Positions 45,501-56,131 of a stretch of DNA of 64,000 nt are shown piece after piece; position 1 is the stretch's first letter; each line of letters opens with the position of its first letter. The DNA comes from Posidonia oceanica (Eukaryota > Streptophyta > Magnoliopsida > Alismatales > Posidoniaceae): contig JAZBRS010000020.1 in NCBI GenBank assembly GCA_037176725.1, positions 58,556,001 to 58,620,000 on the forward strand, in the 5' to 3' direction. The notes under the pieces were generated by a model. That model had not been told where the DNA came from, did not search any database, and worked only from the letters and a program-made list of their open reading frames with translations. The translations under genes and the position numbers were made by a program.

Positions 45501-47279
45501 CCTGTTTGCTGGCTTTGCATATTAGCCCATAAGTTTTCTAAAACTGCATTTAGGTCCTTTATTGACCAATTGCACGTTTGCCTTGTATTTTTGTTGCATC
45601 TGGCCCCTACTGGCCCCACACATTGCTGCACTTGCATCCCTGCATGCACTTATCATGTTTGCACTGCATTTTTGCTATGTTTTGCACATAGGCCCCTACA
45701 CTTTTTCCTATTTACACATAGGTCCCTGCACTTGCATTTTTACACGCATATCGCACACACATCTTTGCACATTGCACCTAGACACCTGTTTGGGTACCTA
45801 CCAGCATCCTCAGCACTTTTGCATGCACACATCCTACATTGCACACCCTTAGAGACTATTTGCACTTAGGCCCCTACCTTTTCTGGCCCTTGGGCCTTCT
45901 GACTTGAAACTTGGATAACTTTTGATCGGACAGTTGGATCTTCACGATCCAGCTATCCAGGTCTTCCTGGTTGAATGAACTTCCATTCTAACCAAAGTCA
46001 TCTCAGATCAGGCCTCAGATCTCCAAGGTAAGTCCATCTGAATCATTACATATCATTTGTTGCCTGTCATTTGCATTGCATGTATTGTTCTCACGCCTCG
46101 TTTTCCATGCATGTAGATTAGGGCTTCCCCTCCTTGCCTGCTTACTCTACTTTCCCTTTTCATGTTTACCCAGTGTTTTCAAGTTGGGTTTCTTCCCCAG
46201 ATTCACTGCTGACCACAGCTTTCTCCCCCTTTTTTCACGATCCGATCGCACCGCGAGCTTTGGGCAGCGTGCGAGAAACACCATGGGACGGTTTAGTGGG
46301 AAACAGTCGTAGGAAAGTGGTGATCCCCTTTTGCTTGCTTTCTTTCCCCTTTGCAGGTCTTCACACCTGCATTGTGTGGTTCTTATCCGATGTTTGTTTC
46401 ACACTCACATCGCTTGTCTCTCCTTTGCATTCGGGCTGGCAGCCCCAACTGCCCAGTTGATGCCCGTCATGTCGTCTAATCTTCCCCTTTGCTTGTCGCA
46501 CCCCTGCAACGTGTGGTTTTAACCGATGTTTTGCTTTCACGCTTGCATTGCTTGTTTTCCGCCCTTTGTTTTGCTTCCCCTTTGCTTGTCACACCCCTGC
46601 ATTGTGTGGTTTTATCGACGTTTTGTTTTAATCGCTTGCATTTGCATTAGGGCAGTGATGCTTATTGCCTGGAGTTCTCATGAACCAGGGTTCATCCGGT
46701 TCGGAACACAGACAGCGCTGCTGAGCACATAGGTTGCATGTTTACTTTCCTTGTGCACCATATCATTTAGAACACACCTTTGAGCATGTAATCACAGCAT
46801 ATCTAGCATTTAAGCATCCAAGCACCTCATTTAGCAGGCATTCATGGCACTTAGGCATTCAAAGCATGCATTTTCCCTCAAAAGCGAGCGTAAGCCTAGA
46901 AAGACCGATTCCTCGGGCATGTTGGGGGTGCCTAACACCTTCCCCATGCGTAACAGGAGTCCTTACCCTTTCTCTGGCCCGTAGTGACCATTTTGCCCTC
47001 GTCTTTGGCACGAGTCATCCATTTTTGCATAGCATTGCATCTATTTGCTTGTTTTCTATGCTTTTCCTTGGTTTTCCTTGTCTTCCCCATAATAGACTAG
47101 GTGGCGACTCCCTTTTCCTTTTTCTTTCTTTTTCCCTTTGGCTTTTCGCCTCTGTTTTTGGTGTTTTGAGTCGAGTTTCCTCCTCGGATCACCCGCTAAT
47201 AGTGAACCTGATTTTCGATCGGTGCACGCGAGCTCTGGCAGCGTCCACGAATGGTCGCGAAACTCACGGGATCACTACA

Positions 47280-47680
47280 GTGCCAAATGGTGTGAGGAAG
47301 GTAGTGGATGTTCTACTGTGAGGGGTTGTGGGCTTTTGATTGATAATGGGCTTGGATCTGTTGGGCTGAAAAAAGGGGAAAAAGGGTTTGGGCTTTGCAG
47401 TGTAGTGGGCTTGGTTTGCTGGGCTGAGAAAAAAAAGGGGAAAGAAGGGCTTGGTGTAGTGTGGCTGGCTGTAGGCTTGGAGAGGGGCTGAATTGGGCTT
47501 GGTTGTGGGCCTTGTAGTGTGGGTGGCTGTGGGCTTTTAAGTGTGGTTGTGGGCTAGGGTTTTGTAGTGTGGGTGTGGGCTAGAGAGTTGGGTTTTGGTT
47601 CAATTTTGGGTCCCACCTCAACTGAGCACATCCTCCAGAGAAAACCATCGACACAAAGGGTCAAAAATGGGGTGTCTACA
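47280..47680 (-). repeat. LTR fragment of element F
   Basis: It starts TGTAGACACCCC at 47680 on the minus strand and is cut at 47280 by the end of LTR C. The rest of this LTR is predicted to lie beyond the 5' LTR of C. It holds GTGGGCTTGG-type words on the + strand and no gene. Confidence 0.68.
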
Positions 47681-47745
47681 GATGCCCCTCCCTGAGCGAG
47701 GTCACGGGAGCCGGGACTACTGCTTAGGGTTGACAAGACACCCCA
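47667..47745 (-). promoter_or_regulatory. Polypurine tract and nested inverted repeat of element F
   Basis: The tract on the minus strand is CAGGGAGGGGCATC next to TGTAGACACC. Outer arms are TGGGGTGTC (47668-47676) and GACACCCCA (47737-47745). Inner arms are CCCTGAGC (47690-47697) and GCTTAGGG (47722-47729), with one pair changed from G-C to G-T type. Confidence 0.75.
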
Positions 47746-48003
47746 CCCAAGTTAGAGCAATGGAACTGAGACACAGATACGAATGCCGATGCTGATGTTG
47801 ACACTTACGTGCGCTTAACTCTACTAGGGAACGCATTCGGGTTCGCACGATGCTGCTATGGATGATGCTAATGATGCTAGCATACGCTGAGCTCTGTGCG
47901 GCTCTAAGCGATGGTGATGCTGTTGCTAATGCTGATGCGAATGCATGCTAAGCTCTGCTGAGGATGCATGCAATGTGGGTGATGCTGTGCACTGAGCCCT
48001 ATG

Positions 48004-51000
48004 TGTGACCGTCCCGGGGCTCGATCACGACGGTTCTCGCATGCTGCCAAAGCTCATGATGCGATCGGGCTGTGAGAAAAGGGGGAAGCTGCGGTCAGCA
48101 GTGAATCCAGGGAGAAAACTCGACTCGAAAACATCAGGAAACTGGCGAAGAACACAAAGGAAAATAAATAAAAGACAAGGAGTCGCCACCTAATCTATTA
48201 AAACAGGAAGACTAGGAAAATCATATGAAAACATGCGAGAAGACTCAAGCAATTTGGAAACGTGCCAATCCGGTCCCAATGTATATGACACAAGGTCAAT
48301 GCGATCCAGAGAAAGGGTAAGGACTCCTGTTACGTGCGGGGATGGTGTTAGGCACCCCTGACACGCCCGAGGAATCGGTCTTTCTTGGCTTTTCTGCTCT
48401 TGTGTGGCAAATGTTGGCAAATGAATGCTGGTTTATGTTCGCCCTAAGGCGGTATGCAAGATGCAATTATAAACCTTGCGAAGCTTAGCAAACCATGCTG
48501 AAAATGACTAATTAAAGTCTAAAATGCTGTAAAGCAACGAAAGCGGGTCGGGAAAACAAAACGAGGGTGTGAAACCCGAGAAACGCTAGTGGACCACATG
48601 CAGGGATGCTCAAACATGCTCAGGAAGTAGACAGATACAAAAGCGAGGACCGAGTCAAAAACAACTCAAGAAAATAGGCAGCCGTAAACTTAAAGTGTTG
48701 GACGCTAGACTGACCAACGTCCTATGTTGGATGCTGGAACAGCTAGCATCCAACACAGGGAAATAAAGAACCTACAGGAAGCATGCATGCATATAAACTT
48801 GATAAAGTGAGGATTAAGTGCTAAATGAAAGCCATGGACAATTAGAGCAAGCAAGATGATTAAAACAGTAGTGATTGAAACATGGGAAACTAGATGCAAG
48901 CATAGAAGCTAAATGCTAAGGGCTCAATGTGTTGGACGCGGTTGCATCCAACATCTAACATAACACGTTGGCACCTCCTGCATCCAACACAGAGAGGCAG
49001 GCACATCAAACTGCAAGCATATTGAGTGTATAGAACATTAAAGCATACATCCAAACCACTATAAGCAAGCTAAGGCTAGGCATGCACACATGGGTGAAAC
49101 AAATATCCTACAAATAAGGCACTTAAGAGGCATGCATAAGAAAATAGGAAGCTGGAGTGTAAGACGCTGAAGTGCCTACATCCTATGTAGGACGCTAGCA
49201 GCATTAGCGTCCAACACAGAGGAATAGATATCCAAAAAAGCCAGCATGCAACCTTGATAAAAAACCCTGTAAACTTGAGAGCAGTTGCTGTAGGGCCCAA
49301 ACATAACCACACATGCATGGATCAAGCAGACATAAGAAATAAAATCATCATTCAAGCATTAAGACACAGGTAGGCATGCAAGAGTATAGGACGCTGGATG
49401 CACCAGCGTCCAACGTAGGATGTCGTGTGCACCGACGTCCTCCACAGAGAGGCAGGCACATTAAACTGCAAGGAGAACTAAGCTCATGGATCACTTAAAC
49501 ATGCATTCAAGCCACTGAAAATAGGCAAACCCTAGGCATGCACACATGGATCAAACAAGTATCCTGAAAACAAAGCATTTAAGAGGCATGTATAAGGAAA
49601 CAAAGGAGCAGGCACCCATGAAAACTAGAATGCAACCTTGATAAAAACCTTGTAAGCTTGAAAGCAGTTGCTATAGGGCCCAAACATAATCATACACACA
49701 TGGACTAAGCAGGCACCTTAAATAAAAGCAACGCCTGAGCATTAAAATGCAGGCAAGCAAGCAGGAGTGTAGGACGCTGGATGCACCAGTGTCCAACATG
49801 AGATGCTGTATGCACCAGCGTCTTACACAGGGAAATAGCAAGGCATTCAGAAGCATAGAACATAAATCCAAGCCAAGATCAATACTAGACATTCGTAACA
49901 TGGCACTTGGAAGCATGAAGGAAAGCATGCATTAAAAAACTATAGAAGACGATCATTCGAAACATGCCAGTAAAGGAATGAACTGAGGAAAACATGCAGG
50001 GGTGTTGGATGCTGCCTCAGGGCACGTCCAACGTTGGATGCACCAGGTTGGGCGTCCAACAGGTCGGAATGTTCCTTGGCCAAAACCAGTAGCTAAATCG
50101 GCCAAAAATTGGAAACCAAGTAGCTAGGAAGCAAGAGTGAGTGAAGACAAGCATGTCCATGTGCTCGGTGCCAAAAAAGGGTGGGTGGATTGCTCCACCC
50201 ACCTCCTCCTCCCTCACTGCTGGCAGCCATGTTCTCTCTGGCCATTGAAGGGGCCGGCGAGCCATGTTTCCTAGCTGTGAAGCTTCGGGGGTGTAGAGGA
50301 GGGTTCCCCAGACCAAGTGCGTGCTGTTACGCACTCAATGGCCGACAGCCTAACGCGGACGGCGAACCCATCGCCGAACTCCGGCGAGCTAGGTGGGAGG
50401 GGCATGTGTGCGGTGCAAAGCGTGTAAAAACTAACCTATCATGCTACCACAGGTTCATGCAAGCTAACGGTGATGAGGGGCTCACCTGATCGTGGCTTGC
50501 AGAGGGTGTTTGCAGTCGCTGCCGGCGATGTGGACGGTGGTGGCTGTCGAACTCCGGCGAGCTGTTGGGACGTGGGAGAAGGCCTAGAAAGGTGGCTCAA
50601 GGCTGTTGGATCGCACAAGGTCGCAAGAGCTCTCACATTTTCAATGGAAGTGTGTGATGATCTGTGGAGAAATGGGTTCCGGTGGTTTTGTTTGCCGGTC
50701 TATGGCGATGGTAGGCTGTGGGGAGTGGGAAAGGTGCTGTGGGGAGTGGGAAAGGTGCTGTGGGTTTTAGGCGGAGTAAGTGGGATGTTGGGAAGGTCGC
50801 AGAAGTCGTCGTGGTGGCAGGAGCACAGGCGGCTGGTTCAGCGATAGTGGTGAGGATGGGAAACATGCCGGCGGAGAGGTGACACGATGGCAGGGTAGTA
50901 AGTGGCCATTGGCACGTAGTGGGTGGCTGGGAGTGGTGAGGGGACATGGTAGTAAGTGGTGGCAGATGGAAGGAAGGACGGGAGTGGCAGGATGGAAGTG

Positions 51001-51254
51001 GCAGAGGCGGTGGCAGTTCCCGACTCGTTGGATGCTAGCATAGAGCTCGTCTAATGAGTCCAAGAGGTTAAAGGGCTAAGTTGGTTTTTTGGCTTAGGTT
51101 AGGGTTTGGGTTAAGGCTTAGGTGATGTTTGGGAGAGTTTAGGTGAGATTTTAGGGTTTGGATGGGGTTTAAGTGGAGATTGGCTATCCTAAGGTCCGAG
51201 CGAGCTTGCAGGAGGATCCACCATCATCCAAGCTGTCAAAATGGGGTGTCTACA
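48004..51254 (-). repeat. LTR of element E (3.25 kb)
   Basis: On the minus strand it starts TGTAGACACCCC at 51254 and ends GACGGTCACA at 48004. The U5 block lies at 48310-48402. It ends with a module (CTGGATTCACTGCTGACC.., GAGCTTTGGCAGCATGCGAG, 48015-48115) that in A, B and C lies inside the LTR, well before the end. The middle carries hairpins with GTTGGATGC arms. No gene is supported. Confidence 0.75.
48686..50060 (-). repeat. Hairpin-rich part of LTR E with a 384-bp duplication
   Basis: At least five stem-loops are seen: TGTTGGATGCT..AGCATCCAACA (48727-48757), GGACGCTA..TAGCGTCC (near 49190-49212), GGACGCTGG-ATGCA-CCAGCGTCC (49389-49411), a similar one at about 49772-49794, and one at about 50003-50032. 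The landmark CAGTTGCTNTAGGGCCC recurs at 49281 and 49665, a step of 384. Stem arms vary in pairs. Confidence 0.75.
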
Positions 51255-51318
51255 AATGCCCCTCCCTGAGCGAGGTCAAGGGGACCGAGGCCACTACTCA
51301 GGGTTGACAAGACACTCC
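51255..51318 (-). promoter_or_regulatory. Polypurine tract of element E with a decayed inverted repeat
   Basis: On the minus strand CTCAGGGAGGGGCATT is followed by the LTR start at 51254. CCCTGAGC (51264-51271) faces ACTCAGGG near 51296-51303, and the outer arm is GACACTCC instead of GACACCCC. The arrangement matches A, C and F, with lost pairs. Confidence 0.72.
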
Positions 51319-51988
51319 TCCTTACACCGGCAGGAGCACAAAGTTGTTGTAGGCCTGAGTCACTTATTCGGCGGATGCACCGAAAATCATAACTTGTTGT
51401 CAAAATGTGAATGCAGATGTGAATGCAGATGCAGTGCAATGCTGATGTATGAAGCAATGTTGATGCTAAAGTAAAACCTGTGCTAATGTTTGCCGCGATG
51501 AACCCCGCTGGGGAGATGTGGGCGATGCATGCAGTGTAGATGATTATGAGTTGATAGACTCATCACCGGATAGTTAGGGTTGTCGGCTCAAGGAGTTGAC
51601 GGACTCGTCACCAGATAGTTAGGGTTATCGGCCCGAAGAAAGGACACCTGACAGGGTGATGGATGTCATCTGGGTAGTTAGAACTACCAAACCAAAGAAG
51701 ATACCGAGGGCAGCAAAATAAGATGCCCCTGGTATCAAGGGGATGATACCAGGGGACAACCGAAGCACCCTTGGCATCGAAAGAAGAGTTGGACAGTTAT
51801 GACGGGTGTCGACCGAGCAATTAGGGTTGCCAGCCAAGAGGGGAGAAAGATAACTTGTCCTCACTTGAGGAAACAAGCAGACGGCTAGAGAGGCGTGGAA
51901 TAAAAGGGGCAAAATTCTTGCGTGGAAGAAAAGGGGGCAACTTTTCTACTGAGAAGGCAAGCAATAAAAGGGGTACACGATAATTGAT
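51319..51988 (-). other. Spacer of element E with a perfect 11-bp hairpin
   Basis: No gene is seen. CCCCTGGTATC (51726-51736) and GATACCAGGGG (51745-51755) form a perfect stem. It is a second copy of the conserved module, on the polypurine-tract side of the array. GGTAGTTAGAACTACC near 51669 is another short palindrome. Units GATAGTTAGGGTTATC near 51614 match the end of the array in C. Confidence 0.68.
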
Positions 51989-52990
51989 AGGTTTCAGACC
52001 CATCGACCGCGAAAGAGGCCAGGTATGATAAGTTCCAGACTTATCAACCAGAGAAAGCCAGGAATGATAAGTACAAGACTTATCAACCGGAGAAAGCCAG
52101 GAATGACAAGTACAAGCCTTATCAACCAGAGAAAGCCAGGAATGATAAGTACAAGCCTTATCAAACCAGAGAAAGCTAGGAATGATAAGTACAAACCTTA
52201 TCAACCGGAGGAAGCCAGGAATGATAAGTACAAGCCTTATAAACCAGAGGAAGCCAGGAATGATAAGTACAAGCCTTATCAAACGGAGAAAGCCAGGAAT
52301 GATAAGTACAAGCCTTATCAAACCAGAGGAAGCCAGGAATGATAAGTACAAGCCTTATCAAACCGGAGAAAGCCAGGAATGATAAGTACAAGCCTTATCA
52401 ACCGAAGGAAGCTAGGAGTGATAAGTACAAGCCTTATCAAACCAGAGAAAGCCAGGAGTGATAAGTACAAGCCTTATCAACCAGAGAAAGCCAGGAATGA
52501 TAAGTACAAGCCTTATCAAACTGGAGATAGCCAGGAATGATAAGTACAAGCCTTATCAAACCGAAGAAAGCCAGGAGTGATAAGTACAAGCCTTATCAAA
52601 CTGGAGAAAGCCATGAGTGATAAGTACAAGCCTTATCAAACCGGAGAAAGCCAGGAGTGATAAGTACAAGCCTTATCAACCAGAGAAAGCCAGGAATGAT
52701 AAGTACAAGCCTTATCAAACCAAAGAAAGCCAGGAGTGATAAGTACAAGCCTTATCAAACCAGAGAAAGCTGAGAGGTGATAGGTTTCGGACCTACCGAC
52801 TGTAAAGGAAGAACTGATAAGTTTCGGACTTATCAACCGCAAAGGAAGAACTAATAAGTTTCGGACTTATCGACTGCAAAGGGTTGAAAAGTGATAAGTT
52901 TCGGACTTATCGACTGCAAAGGAGGTGCTGATAAGTTTTGGACTTATGAGATGTTGATAAGTTTCAGACTTATCGACTGCAAAGGAGATA
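51989..52990 (-). repeat. 39-40-bp hairpin repeat array of element E (about 19 copies and a variant tail)
   Basis: On the + strand most units hold GATAAG, TACAAGC, CTTATC. Read on the minus strand the loop is GCTTGTA, nearly the GCTTGCA loop of element C, so the arrays are related. From about 52790 to 52990 the units are GATAAG, TTTCGGA, CTTATC. At 51989 and 52777 the stems are of GATAGG type with imperfect partners. Confidence 0.88.
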
Positions 52991-53608
52991 GGGGCACCAA
53001 AACTCGAAGGCAGAGCGAAAATCGCGGATGGGCCCGCGACAGTTAGGCATGTCAGCCTAGATGCAGCTGAAGGTGCGATACCATGGAGCAGCAAAAAAGA
53101 TGCCCCTAGTATCAGGGATGATACCAGGGGACAGCCGAAGCGCCCTTGGCATCGGAAAGCAACGGATATAGAAAAGGCTAACGTGCTTGCCAAACGAGTA
53201 GTTAGAGTTACCAGCCTGGAGGAAGCTCCAGCTGAGAGTGCTCAGTGGCCTTGCTTGATTTGATGGTGTTGGTCTATAGAGATTCTGGCATCCAAATGGA
53301 ATGCAGGGTCTTCTTGTAGTTTCGCTTGGCGTTGAGAATGTTGGTAGTTGCTTTTGAGTTTGTGAGCTATCAGGATCTGATAGTGCCCTCCTCATGGCTC
53401 TGAGGGGTTCGATGCCTGAAACTAAAGCAGTATGCTAAAGATATGATTGTGCGAGATCATGCATGCATCAAGTTATGGAAAGCAAACCCAATACACAAGC
53501 AGACAACAAAAAATATCCTTGCATTAATAAAGTCTTGGTTACATGCCTGTAGTAGGCTGAACAATGTACAGTAAGACTCAAAAGGGGACATGCAGTTGTA
53601 CAAATGCC
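52991..53608 (-). other. 3' region of element E after the PMD-like pseudogene
   Basis: No gene is seen. A conserved hairpin module pairs CCCCTAGTATC (53103-53113) with GATACCAGGGG (53120-53130). The part near 53500-53600 matches the tail after the PMD-like ORF of C (39590-39650). Confidence 0.65.
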
Positions 53609-54811
53609 CTAACTGGTCCGGGCCTTCTTTGACCTCCTAGTGTCAGGGAACAAAGGTGCACCAGGTGGGATCTCATTGATGGGCCAGAGCTCCTAAACTT
53701 CAGTTACATACTCAGAGGAGCATCCCAAGCCTCGTACAGTCGCAATGTCTGTTGACTGTACTCCATGGCACATGAGGTCGGCTAGCTCCACTGTTGCCAC
53801 AGTTGAATTGAGCCGGTAGGCCTGAAGAAGCTTTGGCGCTGTGCTGTCGACAAAGGCCCCCTGCTGAAGACCAAACTGTCACATGACTCGGATAGGGTGA
53901 TACTCTACACCTCCGGTGAATCCTGGCAGTATGACCAGTCGCATGTCACGGGTGCCGAAGAAGACAGTGAATGGCTCAGCTGCAGCTGGGACGATACGCC
54001 AGGTTACTGTCTCATCTGTCAGCTGTGACAACTTCTCATATTCTTCGTGGACACTCTTGATGGCCTTGGCATGGCCAGTGCTGCAGTAGGTCTCAAAGGC
54101 GGCTCTATGTGGGCGCAGGATTTCCATCCCCAGGTGTCCAACTAGCCAAACTAGTACCAAAGCTCCGCAGCCGTGGAAGTGGCGGTAGTGGTGCGAGTTG
54201 CGGTCCAGCCCGCGATAGGTCTCTGCTAGGATGACAGGTGCCAGGTCGATCTACCGGATCACCACAGCAAGTGCAATCTCAGCAACCTCGATTTCAACAG
54301 TCGTCCGGCTGTGAGTGAAGACCAGCTCGCCTAGGAAGCGGGTAACGAAGCCTCAGAGCCATAGCTCATCTCCGAGCGCAGCACGCTTCTTGGCGACTTC
54401 ATCAAAGTATTGTAGGCGGAGCATGGGCATAGCCTCGTTGGGGCAAAGCAGCCTACATTTGCATTCCACTGTGGAGAGTTCGGTTAGTTGGCTTAGTATT
54501 GCATTGTATCCATCCTGCCTCATAAATATGGCGGGTCCCATAAGCTTGGAGAAGCCGCAGATTCGACATACCTCCTCCAGCGTGAGTGTCAACTCTGTCT
54601 TGTGGAAGCGGAAAACATAGTGCGCTGGTTTCCAGAACCTTGCAGCAGCTCATAGAAGCTGACGGCTTACTTCTACATCAGTAGCCTTCAAAAGTCAGGG
54701 TGGGATGCCCCACAAACTTAGTCTCTCGTGGTTATCGGCAGTGAGTTCACCGACCCAATCTTGGAGGACCTCGGAGCAGCATGGTGGGGTAACTAAAGTA
54801 GGGAAGCCCAT
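53609..54811 (-). pseudogene. PMD-like gene of element E, frame kept but six stops
   Basis: It runs from the ATG at 54811 to the TAG at 53609, exactly 1203 bases as in A, with no frameshift. Six internal stops occur, near 54695, 54650, 54350, 54253, 53878 and 53695. Most look like CGA to TGA or CAG to TAG changes, which are C to T transitions. It begins MGFPTLVTPPCCSEVLQDW and has the FWKPAHYVFRF..TELTLTLEEV signature. Confidence 0.84.
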
Positions 54812-55729
54812 TCCACTGGCAAGGAGGGAGGAAACAAGGGCGCTTGAGAGAATCACTGGGCAAAATCTCCAAGTACCTGTAATCAAAGTTGTTTATCAAT
54901 CTGGATCATACACAGGCTTACAATACTGGCTGTCAGAGAAAGAGATGTGCATATCAAAGCAGATAAAGCAGTTCATATGTTATAGCTAACAACCAGATCA
55001 CAGAATCCAAGCACATTCAGCTTTGTAAAGGGGGCTTCGCCTGCACAGGGTCAAGTCGCACAAAAGGCACTCCCATCCTCGTCCGTGCAGAGCGAGGAAA
55101 CAAGGGAGAGGGGCTTCGTCTGTCTGGAGCAAAGTCACAAAGGGGTACGCTTGCCCTCGTCTGCACGGAGCAAGGGAGCTAGCAAAAAGGGACTTCGTCT
55201 GCCCAGAGCGAAGTCGCACAGAGATTAGGAGCAGTGCCTGAGCAGGCCCGACGGCCCGTGAGGGGCCCCAAGGTGCCAAGGTTGTCCTGCTACCTCTGAA
55301 GTGACTCTTGTCTCTGACTACTGACATTCATCCCGGGCTACTGCGCTGATAGTGATAAACTGCTGCGAGGCTCGAAGGTGGTCAACCTGCCGTGACAGGA
55401 GTACTGTCCCAGCGCCGAGCTGAGCCTTGCAGAGTGGGAGGAAAAGGGCAAGAGGGATGCTTTGATAGTAGATAGATGCATGCATGATCTATGCTAAATT
55501 TCTATAACCCTCAGCATATGGAGTGCTTGATGCTTGCTGCAAAGGAGAGGAGTGGTCTCTGATTCACCAGACTCTACTCGGATTCCTAACTGTTGGTGGC
55601 ACTCTGGAATGGGTGATGGTTTTAATGTTAAGGTGGTGGTGAGGTGAGGACAGGCTTCATGCCAAACTCTTGAAGACCTACACCTACTCTTTTCATTTTT
55701 TTCTTTTACTCCCACATAGGCGTGCAGGC
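54812..55729 (-). other. Spacer of element E before its PMD-like pseudogene
   Basis: No gene is seen. It matches the spacer of C, including the CTTCGTCTG..GAGCGAAG imperfect repeats (55020-55220) and GAGTTTGGC near 55670. It stops at about 55729, next to a fragment of RNase H in the other orientation. Confidence 0.62.
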
Positions 55730-56045
55730 TGTTCAATGAATGTGAGGCCAGGTATAGCACAATAGAGAAGATCTATTTATCTCTTGTCTGGGCTACATAG
55801 AAACTAAGGCACTATATGATGGCATACCCAGTTCAGCTCCTGTGTCGGCATGACCCTACAGAGCCTCAACATCAAGCATCATAGGTCCTCACCCTATCGG
55901 CCGCAAATGAAAGGGGCAGTGGAGTCTGCCAACAATAACATTGTGAAGATTATCAAGAAGATGGCAGAAACCCACAAGGACTGGCATGACAAGCTCCCGT
56001 ACGCGCTCTGGGCATATAGGACATCGGTTCGGACCTCAACAGGAA
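55730..56045 (+). pseudogene. pol: RNase H to integrase deletion fusion in element D
   Basis: The first 125 bases encode part of RT-linked RNase H (FNECEARYSTIEK, then LVWAT and a TAG, then KLRHYMMAYPVQLLCRHDP). At about 55850-55860 the sequence jumps to integrase (QSLNIKHHRSSPYRPQMKGAVES..). About 1.35 kb present in A is missing. The two ends share a CTNCA-like word, so a short-homology deletion is plausible. Integrase stops after TSVRTSTG at 56045. Confidence 0.82.
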
Positions 56046-56131
56046 TCTCTCTCAACAACAACAACGGAGGAGGAGGAAAAGAGAGAGATATCTCTCTCAA
56101 CAACAACAACGGAGGAGGAGGAAAAGAGAGA
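56046..56131 (+). repeat. Two copies of a 43-bp unit at the integrase break in D
   Basis: The unit starts ATCTCTCTCAACAACAAC and ends GGAAAAGAGAGAG. Its ends ATCTCTCTC and GAGAGAG are roughly inverted. It has no match in A, B, C or E, so it came in with the deletion event. Confidence 0.88.

Larger units (their letters stand above)
36666..47279 (+). mobile_element. Element C: 3' part of a related LTR retrotransposon
   Basis: It holds the spacer that follows pol, a PMD-like pseudogene, a hairpin array, a polypurine tract and an LTR, all in + orientation. Gag-pol is absent. The left edge is the outer end of LTR B, which fits B having inserted into C just after pol. The missing part would lie left of the window. 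Confidence 0.8.
41608..47279 (+). repeat. 3' LTR of element C (5.7 kb)
   Basis: It begins TGTAGACACCCC and ends ATCACTACA. It has the family plan: CT-rich and A-rich U3 with GTGGGCCCAC-like motifs near 41940, a GC-rich part at 43180-44130, degenerate repeats at 44340-45860 and the U5 block at 46889-46975. It abuts a fragment of an LTR in the opposite orientation (element F). The five bases after it are GTGCC. Confidence 0.84.
47280..48003 (-). mobile_element. Element F: LTR stub and 3' internal end, minus strand
   Basis: On the minus strand it shows an internal 3' end (48003-47681), a polypurine tract and the first 400 bases of an LTR (47680-47280), where the LTR of C begins to interrupt it. 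The internal part is rich in GATGCTGATGCT words on the + strand. It seems to be the oldest visible layer, with C in its LTR and E in its internal part. Confidence 0.65.
48004..55729 (-). mobile_element. Element E: 3' half of a related element with a shorter LTR
   Basis: On the minus strand it runs spacer, PMD-like pseudogene, hairpin arrays, polypurine tract and LTR. It is cut at about 55729, where element D starts in the opposite orientation. No pol is left. Its LTR is 3.25 kb against 5.6-5.7 kb in A, B and C, so it is a separate subfamily. Confidence 0.78.

Noticed and set aside
52025..52382. Repeated-peptide ORFs in the array of element E
   Set aside because: Same cause as above. Overlapping frames on both strands follow the 39-40-bp unit.
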